A DNA stretch of 64,000 nucleotides from Clavelina lepadiformis (Eukaryota > Chordata > Ascidiacea > Aplousobranchia > Clavelinidae): positions 24,056,860 through 24,120,859 of the forward strand of contig NC_135244.1 in the NCBI RefSeq assembly GCF_947623445.1, read 5' to 3'. This document shows positions 11,089 through 22,707 of this stretch, piece by piece. Each line of letters opens with the position of its first letter. The stretch's first letter is position 1. Below the pieces are notes generated by a model, which worked only from the letters and a program-made list of their open reading frames with translations, had not been told where the DNA came from and searched no databases. A program made the position numbers and the translations under genes.

Positions 11089-14000
11089 TCAATCGAACTC
11101 CATCATTGTCGAACTTTCAACGATCGATTCTCGATTAAGTTTCGCTGAAAAAGGAGTTAAACAAACGTGTGACGTCACAGAGCACGCCATTTTATTTAAA
11201 ATTGAGATCATTTTAGAATATCCGCTTGGTGGTGCTGATGTGGCCGATACATTTGGCTGGTTTAGTTTTCAAGTTCAAGTCGTTAAAAGACTCAGCCAGT
11301 CTCAGATAAAGGAGAAATATCAAACTGACAAATCCACTTACATGATGACGTCACGACCTTGTTGCTTCCGATCAATGAGTCAGCTATTTCGCATTTCTCC
11401 TCAATAATTGCTCGGTCAGCAATAACTGACCCTTGCAAGTTGCACCTGCCATAGACATCAAATAGGTTTAAAACAACTTGGAAGAAATTCTTGTAGTTGA
11501 TGAATTCTTAGTCAGCAATTTTTCGACAAGAATTGACAGGATTTTGATGTGAAAAAATATTAATTTCGCAATATTTCTGTTTTTATCACGTGTTCAGTAG
11601 ATTATATTAGAAGGACCAAAAGAAAAAAAGAATTTGCTGCAAATAAAATCCTTTAATAAAATATTTTGAATAAAGTCTTGCAAGAATCTAAGCTTAAGAT
11701 TGACCCATTTCCAACTTTAACTCGATCCATCAAGATGCAATTTGAGATTCGAACCGACGACCCGATCTGACAATCCTTCCCGATAACCGACCTTTTGATG
11801 ATGCTCTGCTCATCGACTGACGTTCGTTCGCCTATCATGCTGTCACTCCCCGCCTGGCCATAAAAATCATATTAAAAGAGCACACAGGCAATGACGTGTT
11901 GTGCACTCACCTGCGACTTTTCATGGAGTTTCGAAGATGGATGGATGAGGGATTGTTCAGAAGGAAAGACATATTCTGCTTTCGACACCTGAACAAATTA
12001 CAATGAATGATCATATTCAAAGTGGTTGGTGAGGTTTAGTGTATGTAGTAATTAGTAATCTTAGTAATTAGTAATCGTAGTAATTAGTAATCGTAGTAAT
12101 TAGTAATTGTAGTAATTAGTAATCGTAGTAATTAGTAATTGTAGTAATTAGTAATTGTAGTAATTAGTAATCGTAGTAATTAGTAAGTTTGTTGAAAGCT
12201 GGTAAAAGGTGGTTCATGACTAAGCACAAGACTGGTGGTGGGCATTGTTAGATGACATATTTCATTCACAATTATTCTTGCATCATCTTGTTGGAGGGGG
12301 GCAGCAATATTGAACTGGAATGAAGAAAAATGCATGCAGCCAACTTACAAGTCTATTGGCCTCCACATACGAGGCGATGTTGTTCGCGTTAACGAGCGGA
12401 CCGTCTTCGTAGATAAACGCAAAGCATGATATCGGGTTGTCAGCTCGAGTGTGACTGGATAACGTCAAATCACGAATGATATTTGTTTCTTCGTCTTGTT
12501 TGATAAAGGTGAAAATATCTAAAATTTAAAATCTGTAATTAGGTTTTGTTAAAGTGAACTTCACTTTATATTCCTCTTATTATAAGGTTATATGGTATTA
12601 TATGATAGAGAATCAGGTCTTTATAACAAATTATGACGTCATGCTTGTGTGGCTCCATTCAAAATAAGGGCGGTTAAAATTAATCATTGTTATTCTCATT
12701 ACTCACAGAAGATAGTTTCAATAAAAACAAAAATCAACAAACCTTTAACGTTCAAGTTTGTGTCATGGACTCCAACCACGCTTTCGGGGGACTTTTCCAA
12801 GCTCCCCGGTTCCACCTTGTGGTGGCGATCAAACTGCTTTTGAACGATGTAAGGCAATAACTCGCTTCTGAATGAACTTCGAGACCTGAAGGTGGTAACG
12901 ATCATGACGTTGTTCGTGAAATCAAGCCTGGTAATGCCACGCTGCTGAACTCACGTGTTATGAGCTATATAGTCTACAATCCATCTCTTGACGATGTACA
13001 CATGGGCATCTTTCAACTCATCCCTGACCTGGATTCTCGGAAAATCGCATAACAAACTTTGACGAACTGTCAGCGAGTCTTCCTAAAATTTAATCAAAAA
13101 CTGGAGGCATTTGCAGAGGCATGAAAACTTGCAAACAGCTTCATCGCAGATTAAAAGCTAGTTTTTGTGTCACGAAAAGGTTTATGCAAAGTATTCTAAG
13201 ATTCAATTAAAGAAAAAAATTAATTGAAGTTTCGACTCAGGTTGAGCGAAACTCACAGACAAGTAGCAAAGCAAATAGCAGGACGCACCTCAAGGTCAGC
13301 TTCATTGAAAAGAAAAAGGACACGGTGGTAGCATTGCTCCGTCGGACACAAACCTATGAACTCACGTTGGTCATGTTGACCTGAAATACCGTCATTGTTA
13401 CTATAACAACGCTTAACCATGCCTGGTGACTCAAAATAGTTTTTCTCAACCAAATTTGTTTGCGACAAAAAATTGTTTGTGAAACGTTAACAACAAAGAG
13501 AGAATCATCAGGGTTGATAACTGCATTATGATGTTCAACTATGTAATAGCTGCTACTGCTTAAGAGAAAAGTCATACGATGGACGCGAACCGACAGTAAA
13601 ATCCTGGGAAGTCAACCACAGGTTAAAGTGAAATTAAAACTTGGTGCAAATGCTTCTGAAGGAAACAAAATTTAGAAAGTTGTCGTTTCACCTTTCTTCT
13701 TCACTTTCATGCCCGGTCCTGCTTCACCGGCTGGCCGCGATGGAGACAACAGCATCGTAACCGATGAGTCGTAGAGCCTGTGCGCATCAACCAAACGATG
13801 CAGAGGAAGTTGGGTTATGACGTCACAACTGATGATGAGCATGTCACTCTAAACACAAGTAACGTCGTTGAGTTAATGTCATAAATGTCAGTGATGTACC
13901 AGATGCCTAACTTTGGACCTTGACAAGGTCTTTAACATATCGCAGAGAGTCAACAGTGTCAAAGTCAGAGTCGTCGGAAATGCCGCAGACAGTCACTGAT

Positions 14001-14370
14001 ATCTTAAAGTCCTTCATCGTATGCTCTATTGATGACTTTATGGAGTTGAGCGTGATGATAATTACTTCTGTGAATATATCATAAAATCAAGATGAAATAA
14101 AATTTGACTTTTATCTTCCACATACGTGACAAATCACAGATACCGGCAGTACACGGTTAGTTAATAATTAAACTAAAATGAGTTTTTAAAAAAAAATGAG
14201 GTACAACGTTTGAGTCATGTACCTTGAAAGCCAGCTTTCTCCAGCATGCTAACAGGATAATAAATCATAGGCTTGTTTCCGACAGGCAGCAATGGTTTTG
14301 GAATGCTATTGGTCAAATCAGTCATGTGGTTTCCTCGACCAGCGGCCATTACAATCGCTTGAAGCTCCAT
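11089..14370 (-). CDS. EIF2B3: Translation initiation factor eIF2B subunit gamma
   Basis: Eleven exons, all phase-consistent: 14223-14370, 13919-14067, 13692-13848, 13289-13380, 12955-13082, 12743-12927, 12349-12518, 11911-11988, 11705-11853, 11342-11445, 11089-11144. The product is 471 residues, against about 452 in human. It opens [19 protein letters not shown] with [14 protein letters not shown], the nucleotidyltransferase-like fold of eIF2B gamma. The middle has [21 protein letters not shown] and [12 protein letters not shown]. The C-terminal left-handed beta-helix includes [17 protein letters not shown] and [18 protein letters not shown], and the end (MMEFD) matches the human MEI end in position. 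The protein works in the cytosol in the eIF2B complex, which reloads eIF2 with GTP and is the target of the integrated stress response. No break is seen. Confidence 0.96.
12047..12186. repeat. 16-bp minisatellite in EIF2B3 intron 7
   Basis: The unit AGTAATTAGTAATCGT (with T/C variants at two positions) repeats about 8.7 times without interruption. It lies between coding exons 7 and 8 and does not touch a splice site. Confidence 0.9.
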
Positions 14371-16189
14371 CTTGGAAATTTTAACAGAAAATTTTTCCTA
14401 AATTTCTAAAACATGTCAGACATAAAAAAGAACATTTTACAAGCTACATTACATGGATAAAAGATTAGTAAAGTATAAATAGATGGGCTGTTCCTACAAA
14501 GTATAATAGTTTAGAAATACTATAGAAAATGCTTCTAATCATACTGTGTAGCGGCATTTTTTCTGTAATTAACAATCATTTATCTGTTACTTATAGTTAT
14601 AACAAAATATTGCAATTAGCACAAAGAATGCAGAAATAAACGTATTTTTTGACAAAAAATATACGTAACACGTTTCGAACTCTTTTCATCCCAGCAAAAA
14701 TGAATGAATTTAAAAGCAGTATAAATGCAATAAATGGTAAAAAGGAACCTTTGTCAAAACTAATCAATCAGTTATGGAAAGTGACGTTAAAGAACGAGTA
14801 ATTAACAAAAACACAGCATCGAAATCTAAAATATTCGCACGGTGTCAAACCCAACTGAAGTGCAGCAGTTTTTAAGGAGAAATCATCAAACCGACACATA
14901 TTTTGACGTAAACTGAAGCTTGAATTTTACTTCGTTATAAACTGACATTTAAGCAACCAAATTTGCCTGGCTTGATTATCAAGCCTATAGATTGGTGAGA
15001 ACATTTAAAATTCGGTGTGTACATTGGTCGATCTTGTGCAACACTTCATACTATGGTATAAAATGGCAGAAAACGACCAACACTTGCACATGTTATAGCT
15101 AACTAGGCCTACCAGAGCAGTTTGGCCTTATTTAAAGTTGCAATTTTATCCTTTGCATCATTTAAACTTTCCAGCAGCGTTATCCCTATAGCATAAATCA
15201 GGTAATGTAATAGCCTAATAGTATAATTAGGCCAATAATTACATACGCTGGTACGTGAGTACAATCAATCTAAGTACATTTAGTGGCTCAGTAGCTGAGT
15301 GGAACATCGTGGTAAGTTTTGCATGAACAATTTTATCAACTTGCACCCTTTACAACCTTTACTTTTTGAGACTTTTTTTAAAAACAGTTTTTTGCTTAAA
15401 AAGGGGAAAGGTAGATAAAAATCTTGCCACAAACAGTGTATTATTATACTCACAACTTTCCACAGAATAGTTATTGCAAACTACCATAGTCAATTTTTCT
15501 AATTTTAAGTGTTCGTCTATTGTAGCAAGAAATTGTGTTATATGATTTTATCGTTACGAATCAACTTCTTTTCTGTATTTTCAGTTTCATTATTTTGTAG
15601 TTTATCTTTATATATGAAGTGACAAACACTGCACCTTACATCTCACAATAGTGTGATATCACATCACACATCAATTGCATTACATTAAGCACAACACGTT
15701 TGAAAAGTTGATTTAAAATAACTCCGTACGGATATCACTTCGATAATTTTGACGTCACTTGCTTTCAGCAACAGCTGATAACATCATCGCCACCTGACAC
15801 TCTCAGTTTTAATTTTTAAGCACGAGCCTATACGAGCTAGAAATGCATCCAGGTTCATTTCATGCCATAAATTCACCATTGAGGCATCAGTGGATGCCAA
15901 AATCTGCATTTGCACGCACAATTTTCCGTCGAAAACAGCCCCAAGTTTACTTTCCTATTGTGTCCATCAAAAGGAGCACGTTCTTTGATTTGTCGGTTCG
16001 GTAGCTGCCAGATTGTCAAGTTTGATGTTTTTGGATGCGAAATCTGCCATGCAACAAAGATGAGAAAAAAGCCTGGTCTAGTATACAAGTGCACAAACAG
16101 ATGACGTCACAATTTGAGTAGCTAGGGTACTACAAAGGCATCCTGTAGTTGTATACTAATGTTTATATACGCGCACTTAAAAAACTTTT
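14371..16189. other. Intergenic upstream of EIF2B3, no gene seen
   Basis: AT-rich. The first part must hold the EIF2B3 promoter. A GGTCTAGTATACAAGTGCAC word at 16075-16098 recurs as an inverted pair near 60.3 kb. Open frames of 60-73 codons on both strands at 15.87-16.10 kb overlap each other and have no recognisable content. Confidence 0.45.
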
Positions 16190-16300
16190 CTATCTGGGTA
16201 GCAGAGTAGTGATAGCGTTTGATTCATAACAAGACGGCCTGTCAATTGTCAAAGTTGTGGTCCGTGTTCGATTTGATACCATTGTAATCCCTCTGTGTCT
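16190..16300 (+). repeat. Possible tRNA-derived SINE head (Met-tRNA-like)
   Basis: The text GGTAGCAGAGTAGTGATAGC resembles an RNA polymerase III A box. GATTCATAACAAGACGG resembles a Met-type anticodon stem-loop with CAT. GTCCGTGTTCGATTTGA resembles a B box. About 20-25 extra bases lie between the anticodon arm and the T arm, so this is not a functional tRNA and fits a decayed SINE head. Confidence 0.4.
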
Positions 16301-18090
16301 CTGCCCTATTAAGTAGTTCATCTCCACAGTCGAGGATGCACCATATCATGCGTGAAGGCTTCAAAGTCCGCAATTCAGTTTATTCATGCATTTGCAAGGG
16401 CTACCTGCACGTGTCAAACATAATACATCAGTAAAAGAAATTGTGTAAATTGAAGAATGAAGTGTATGTAATTAAATTTTTCATAAGTATAAACAAATGA
16501 CATTTTTAAACTTTTAATAAACTTAAAGGACTTTTGATTAAAAACCAGCCGTACCCTTGCAGTTAAGCAATACTGGGATTTGTTTAGGGGAACCACCCAC
16601 TAAAAGAGCAAAATTCTTCTAAAACATTTTTCAACGTGTGATGTCGATGGAACGTTTGATTCATCTGAAAATGTTGCTGAAGTTTTCTTTTCGGTTCCGG
16701 AAACTAAAGTTTGATTCGTCAACAATTTGAAGAGATATTTTATGATCTGAAAATGGGTTGTCTATTGCACTACGTGACGTAATAAAATAAACTCAGGTCC
16801 TGTCACAAGCCAGTGTCACGCCAGAATTGTTCCTAACATTGTGACGGAAAATGCAGCATGACGAAACGTAAGTTTTTTTGTAAGTTTGAAAGTTTATGGC
16901 CGGAAAACAATTGGCAACAATACTACATAGGATATGCTTACTTCATTAATTATTTCATGATAGTTAATAATTCGTTTATATGTTAAATGCCTTGTCAAAA
17001 TGTTCGAATGCGAACACAACTGTATCTTTAAACTTTATCCGTTTGCTTTTGAATACAAAATATTCGATTAGGCCTACCCCCAAGCCTACCTATTTGGACG
17101 ACCAGATAAACGGCGATTAGAAGCGATATTTAACTGGGGAAACACCGCAAGTGACGTACAACCGTTCATGAGCTCGTGGAGAGCGAGTGCCTGACTATAG
17201 ATATCTTACGTATAACCACTAGATATCCAGCTGACTTGCGCTCGTGCTTTAAGAAATGAAGCCTTTTCAGCGTCATAGAAATCTAGTAGTTTTATATAAG
17301 ATGTCTATGTGCAAGGCTCGTTAATGTGCAAATAACATTTGATACACGCTTGCGTGTCCGTTGTAACAACACCGAGCGGGCTATGAACGACGCTTGCTTC
17401 TGTTTAGTGGTCTTTGTGAACAGTTCCAAGTCCTGGCAATAAAAGATGTAATCAAGGAATTATCATCAGTTCAAGAATAAAAATACAATATCGATTACAT
17501 TTATTTCTTTCAATATAAAAATATGCCTTATAAATCTATTGATTGAACTGTTGATCAACTTATAATCGGCTTTTCTGTTCATTATTATTACATAACGCCA
17601 TCCGTCTTCAGCTCAACTCAAGCGCGACTGAACCTAAACAAAACGTCATTGTTACGTTTATTTTCACAAGAACCAGTCATGTAACGTTCATCTTTCGTCA
17701 TCATGAAATATAATTAAATACGTCACGCTCGGTTGGTTGGATATAAAATTTCAAACTGTGCGACTTTCTTTAACGTTTTTGTTGATTTGTTTCGAAAAAG
17801 CTGACAGTTTAACTTGGACTTCTAAGCTACCATTTGTACTCACAAGAGTTAAGGAACGCAAGATCGCAAATAAATAGAAAAGTGGAAAAACAACGCTTAT
17901 TTTATTCGTCATCCTCACTACCGGTCACAAGCTGGCGCTGCTACTCTCCGTCCAACAGCTCTCGTTTTAGCGCTGAGTAGCCTTTGACTATATTCACGTC
18001 ACTACAATCACCCTCCAATGTTTTCATTAACGGCGTCATTAATCTAAAGTAAATTTTGTTTATTGTGATTAGTAGTTTAAGTAATTTTGA
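16301..18090. other. Intergenic, nothing recognised
   Basis: No exon, RNA gene or terminal-repeat element could be supported in this AT-rich stretch. Confidence 0.4.
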
Positions 18091-18098
18091 TATAGTTT

Positions 18099-18298
18099 AA
18101 ACTTTCCACATAATCATGACGTGTTCGATGAACTGGATAAAAGTAGCGGCGAATTCACTTGCTGTGTATGTCGCGCTAGTCAGTCTGTTCCACTTCGGTT
18201 TTCAATTAAGTCAGTCATTGAACGACCTCGTCCTCCTATGTCAGAGCAACTTTCATTTCTCATACGTTGTCATGCCAAAACCTGTCCTCCTATTTTGA
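18099..18298 (+). pseudogene. Relic of a fucosyltransferase first exon
   Basis: The leader AAACTTTCCACATAATCATG is nearly the same as the one before the start codons of FUT copies A and D (AAACTTTCCACATAAGCATG). The following frame reads NSLAVYVALVSLF, against FAVYVMFVSLF in copy A, which is the signal-anchor helix of this Golgi enzyme family. Similarity fades after about 35 codons and the frame ends at 18298. No exons 2-4 follow before copy A begins, so this is an orphaned exon 1. Confidence 0.65.
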
Positions 18299-19013
18299 CG
18301 TCTTTTGTATGAGGTTTGATGATAGTCATAAGGTATAAAGTACCGTATATGTACAGTAGGCCTCCACCTGTTGTTCTTTATCACATTTAACTGTTATAGC
18401 GCAAAGTCGCTAAAAACAAGGTGCATGCTTGACGAAAAGTTGGAAAGTGGAGAGCACTAAGACAATAACTGATAAAAAACAGCCAATTTCATATCAAATT
18501 TTCAAATCAATCGATTACCAGGTCTGACAATTAGGAAGGAAACTCGAATAAATTGCAATCGACAGGATCACTCTTTACTTTGTTTATCCAGTCAATATTC
18601 TCGCTGCAGGTTGTTATCGATGACTTTGTTGATGGTCCTACTTCAAATTCTGCGCCAGTGGCAGATTATCGCCAACACCTGGTTTACTCATAGTTGCTCG
18701 GTTCATGCTGAAGTAGAAAATGCATTCTATTTGGTTCAGTTATCAATTATCTGCATCATGGGGGAGACACAGTGCAGTCGCGTTATTGACTTTGTTGTAA
18801 CTCGCATGTTCAGTTGTCAGAGTCAGTACGTTAGGAGACAGTTCTAGTCACAAACATAACATACTAGCAAGTAAAACAAGTTGTAGCATGATTGCCGTTT
18901 TTTTTTTATTTATAGTTGATCAACTTAAAACCAAAATACAACATAAGTTAGACTTCCCGGTTTCCTACAGCGCCGAAATAAGAAAATATGAACATTATTT
19001 TCTGACCAAAATC
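18299..19013. other. Spacer between the FUT relic and the first duplicated block
   Basis: AT-rich with no supported gene. A 78-codon open stretch at 18611-18847 has no recognisable motif. Similarity to the D-side flank (33721 onward) starts near 19014. Confidence 0.45.
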
Positions 19014-19897
19014 ATTGATTTAGCGTAATATCAAATAATGCAGCATTAACTGCGCTGTCAGAATGTTGTTGGTAGTTTATAGACTGATGTACGCTTTCAC
19101 ATTTACTTGCCTCAGAGAAAAACTGTAAATTTATTACGTCAGACAAGTCGTGCCTGTGTAGTGTTAGTATGCTAATGTATGATGTCGCAACAGGCCTTGA
19201 AAAACTATGCTTAAAAATTACAGAAGGCTTAACTTTAATGGGTTCCGATTTAGCAAAATATATTTCATAATTTCAACAGATCGATTGCCTTGTTCATAGG
19301 AAAGTTTTAAAAGTTCAGAATAGTATGTAGGTAATAACAGTTCTCTATAGTTTAAGAAACAGAAACTATCCCAGAATAAATTTTTTTAGATTTAAGTTTC
19401 CAAGTTGAAGAAAGCAAACATATACTGTAAACTATTTACTGAGCAGAAAAATCAAGAAAACAATCACATACGTAGCTATGTGAAAGTCATGATACAAATT
19501 TAAATCACGGAAAAAGATTAACTGGAAACAGTAATTGACAACTTAAGGCTCCACAGCAACTACAGCAGAAGACTTTGTGCCTCAAATATTCACATTTAGG
19601 AAACATTTTGTTGAAAATGTGCATCACATGCACCTTTGTGTAGATGTTTTACTTGAGAATAGTAGCAAAGAATGAAACGGTTTCTCTGTTATCATGATAA
19701 TTAATGTTGGACACGGCAAATAAAATAATCACTGCAAGATTTATCCCAAGATTCGATTGAAATTTGATTTAACTTACTTTGATGGTGAAACTTTCTGTAA
19801 ACAGTGTCAGGAAGTTTCCGAGCAAGTAAAGGAAATAAAAAATTCAAAGTATTATTGCTTTGGGTGCTTTAAAAATTTGTAAACTTTCCACATAAGC

Positions 19898-21775
19898 ATG
19901 GCTTGGTCTCACGCGATGAGGATTATGACGTTTGCGTTTGCTGTCTACGTCATGTTCGTCAGCCTATTCTGCTTCAGCCAAAATCTAACACCCAATATCA
20001 TTGCCCCGAAAAAGTTTTATCCTCAACTAAAGTTATTTCCCTTTCTGATTAAACAATCAAAGATCTCTCAGCAAGCTTCAGGATTAAACGGGATCCAAAC
20101 AACTCATCAGATATTTATCGAGAATGCCACAAGCTCAAATTTTATCAAATCAAAAATCTCAGATCAAACGAACGATGATAAAGTTGTTGAAGAAAGTCGA
20201 CTAAAGGCGGCATTGGAGAAAGCAACTAAAAGGGTAAAAGCAAATAGAAATAAAATGAATGAGCCAAAGTAATCGATGAATATAAGCAAATGACGATCAA
20301 AGATAATGCTCACTTTGCAGCATAAAGTTACAAAGAAAGATCAGAGAAACCTTATTACACTTTAACCAATTGGCACAACACACGCACAACTGTATCATTT
20401 GAAGTATTTCAAAGAATTGTTATTGTTTACCTTTAGTATGACATCATAGCCTGGGATGCACCGTTCGGCTCAAAAAGGATACCAAACAACATAATAACTT
20501 CAAAATGTGGCAACTGCCAGTTTTCTTACGACAGAAGTAAGGTCAGTTTGGTCTGAGTAACAATATGAAAGACAAAAAGTCAACTTAACTTTAAAATCTC
20601 CTTGTAATTTCTAGATAAATGATCCTTCAACGAAAGCGGTCATCTTCCATTTCAACGAGGCTCGAATCTCTAGAATGCCAAAACAGAGGTTTGTTGTTTC
20701 CTTGTAAATTTAACAATTTATGTCAGACAGAAGCGACAGGTTACTTTTATTTTGCTTGTTACGTGGATATATTCACAGACGAACAGACCAATATTACATC
20801 TGGTTCAGTTGGGAATCGCCAGTGGCGGTGGGAAAGTTTCGTGGTTTTACTTTGAAGGAGTTTGATGACGTCTTTAACCTCACTATGACGTACAGGTATG
20901 ACAAAAACATACAGAAAATAAAAACTAGTTTACAATATTTTCAATTTATACCAAAAAATGAAAACCCTTTTCATGGAACTACGTCATACAGGCGGGACTC
21001 TGACGTCTACTTCCCCTATCAAACGATTGAAAAGATTTCGCAAAGAATTCATAGCCAAAGTTCTGAGAATCTCCAGCATGACTTAGATGAATTGATCAAG
21101 AGCAAGCGCAAGGTGGCGCTATGGATTGTTCAAAACTGCGGGAGCACGCCGGGAGCTCGGGCGAGGATGAAATACTCGGAGCAACTGGTGAAAGCCGGAC
21201 TCGACTTAGATCGAAGAGGAGGGTGCTTTCCCAATGCGCCAAAAGTCCTTCCAAAGAACAAGAGAACTACACCTAGTTGGGACAACTTTTTAAGGCCGTA
21301 CAAGTTCTACATGGCGTTCGAGAACGCTTTCTCCTGCAACGATTACATAACAGAGAAGTTTTTTCAAAACTCCTTGACCCACGGATTGGTTCCTGTCGTC
21401 TTGGGAGCGAAGAAGTCGGACTACGAGGCCGTGTCCCTGAATCATTCTTTTATTTATGCGGATGACTTTGAAAACGCAGAGAAACTTGTCGAGTATCTCC
21501 GCTACTTGGACGGGAACGACACAGCATACAGGGAGTACCTCGCCTGGCGTACACACGACCCTGAGGAGATGCCATATCACGGTAGGGCGGTGGGATTGTG
21601 TCAGCTTTGTCGGATTTTGCACGGAATCAACATTGACAACAAATATGATGAAAACTTTAAAGAAAAATACCCAGAGATTCCCTTATATGGTCATCCTAAG
21701 AAACCAAGAATCGTTCATTCTTTAAGAAACTGGTTTTATGGAAATGAAGAAAAGAAATGTATAAGTAATTACTAA
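19898..21775 (+). CDS. Alpha-1,3-fucosyltransferase (GT10), copy A
   Basis: Four phase-consistent exons: 19898-20233, 20615-20688, 20731-20895, 20992-21775, giving 452 residues. A short cytosolic N-terminus and a signal-anchor (FAFAVYVMFVSLFCF) precede a stem of about 90 residues, as in Golgi type II enzymes. The catalytic part has STKAVIFHFNEARI, FDDVFNLTMTYR|RDSDVYFP, NCGSTPGARARMKYSEQL and the GT10 signature FYMAFENAFSCNDYITEKFF followed by GLVPVVLGAKKSDYEAV. Known family members transfer fucose from GDP-fucose to GlcNAc on glycans; the exact acceptor cannot be told. Intron 3 is only 96 bp and carries no MITE. This copy has no break and is probably functional. Confidence 0.92.
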
Positions 21776-22117
21776 CGTCATTTTGTTTAAATCGGTTTTC
21801 GTTTTTTTTGAGTAGAATTTTTTTCTATAATATCAAGAATCATGTTGTCACTACTATTATTATGCGTCATCTGTAATTCTTTTTTGCAATGTCATTATGA
21901 CCATGTACAGTTTTCTACTTTTGTACTTTTCTTACTTTGTTTTTATGAAATTACAAAACTCAGTTTGAGGAAATTAATCGCTGTATTCCTTTTACTTTAT
22001 GGTATTGTTATTAAGTATTGTTATGTCATAATATAAATGTAATTTGGTTATAAACATTGTTCACACGCCGATAATGATCTGTGCTGATTAATAGGCCACG
22101 TTACACTGTTGTTTACT

Positions 22118-22415
22118 TATAATCTCGTAATTGGCAGTACTGTATTACTGTTATGAGCCACACAAACAGCAAATGGATGTGATGAATATCTCATTCCTTA
22201 GGGTTGACTTCATCCCAAACTATTCAAGTGAAAATTATGACGTGAATAACAAGTATTATGCTGAATTATATGATCCAGACATTGCTATCCTTGTTGCGTC
22301 ATTAATTAATTATATATCCAGCTGCAATTACCCAATTGCCACAAACTTCTACAAGCAGGGCTACATGTTTCCGTACAACCAGGCTTGGACCAACGAATAA
22401 TATTAATAACCAGAT
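22118..22415. repeat. FUT 3'-side conserved module, copy 1
   Basis: A ~290-bp segment starting TTGTTTACTTATAATCTCG and ending near CAACGAATAATATTAATAAC is repeated at 25621-25915 and 36889-37175. It always lies downstream of FUT genes, between or beside the tail-to-tail pair. An 89-codon frame (22131-22400) is open here, shorter at 25681-25914 and disrupted at 36.9 kb, so coding is doubtful. Confidence 0.7.
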
Positions 22416-22707
22416 AGAGAACGATTTCTTCGAACTTCAGGTTTTTGCAACAAACAAAAACATTTTTTTGTGTCGAATGAATTTAGTTAAAAATGAAAAG
22501 ACGCAGAAATAAACGCAACCAGATGACACAACTCAGTTGAGACCAGAGCAATGACTTTTATTATGTTGTTATGCTCCTTTTGTTATAGGAAATATCCCTG
22601 GTGACAAACAGAGTATTTTAACGACTTTTATGTTAAAACCACAAAATAGCTTTGTAATAGCAGCGGACCCAAGTTAAAAAACGAAAAACGTTTAAATAAA
22701 ACTGACG

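Noticed and set aside
15281-15320. TAGCTGAGTGG, a perfect tRNA A-box-like string
   Set aside because: No B box or cloverleaf partner downstream.
18611-18847. 78-codon frame considered as a retroelement or GPCR piece
   Set aside because: No motif on inspection and no homologous copy in the window.
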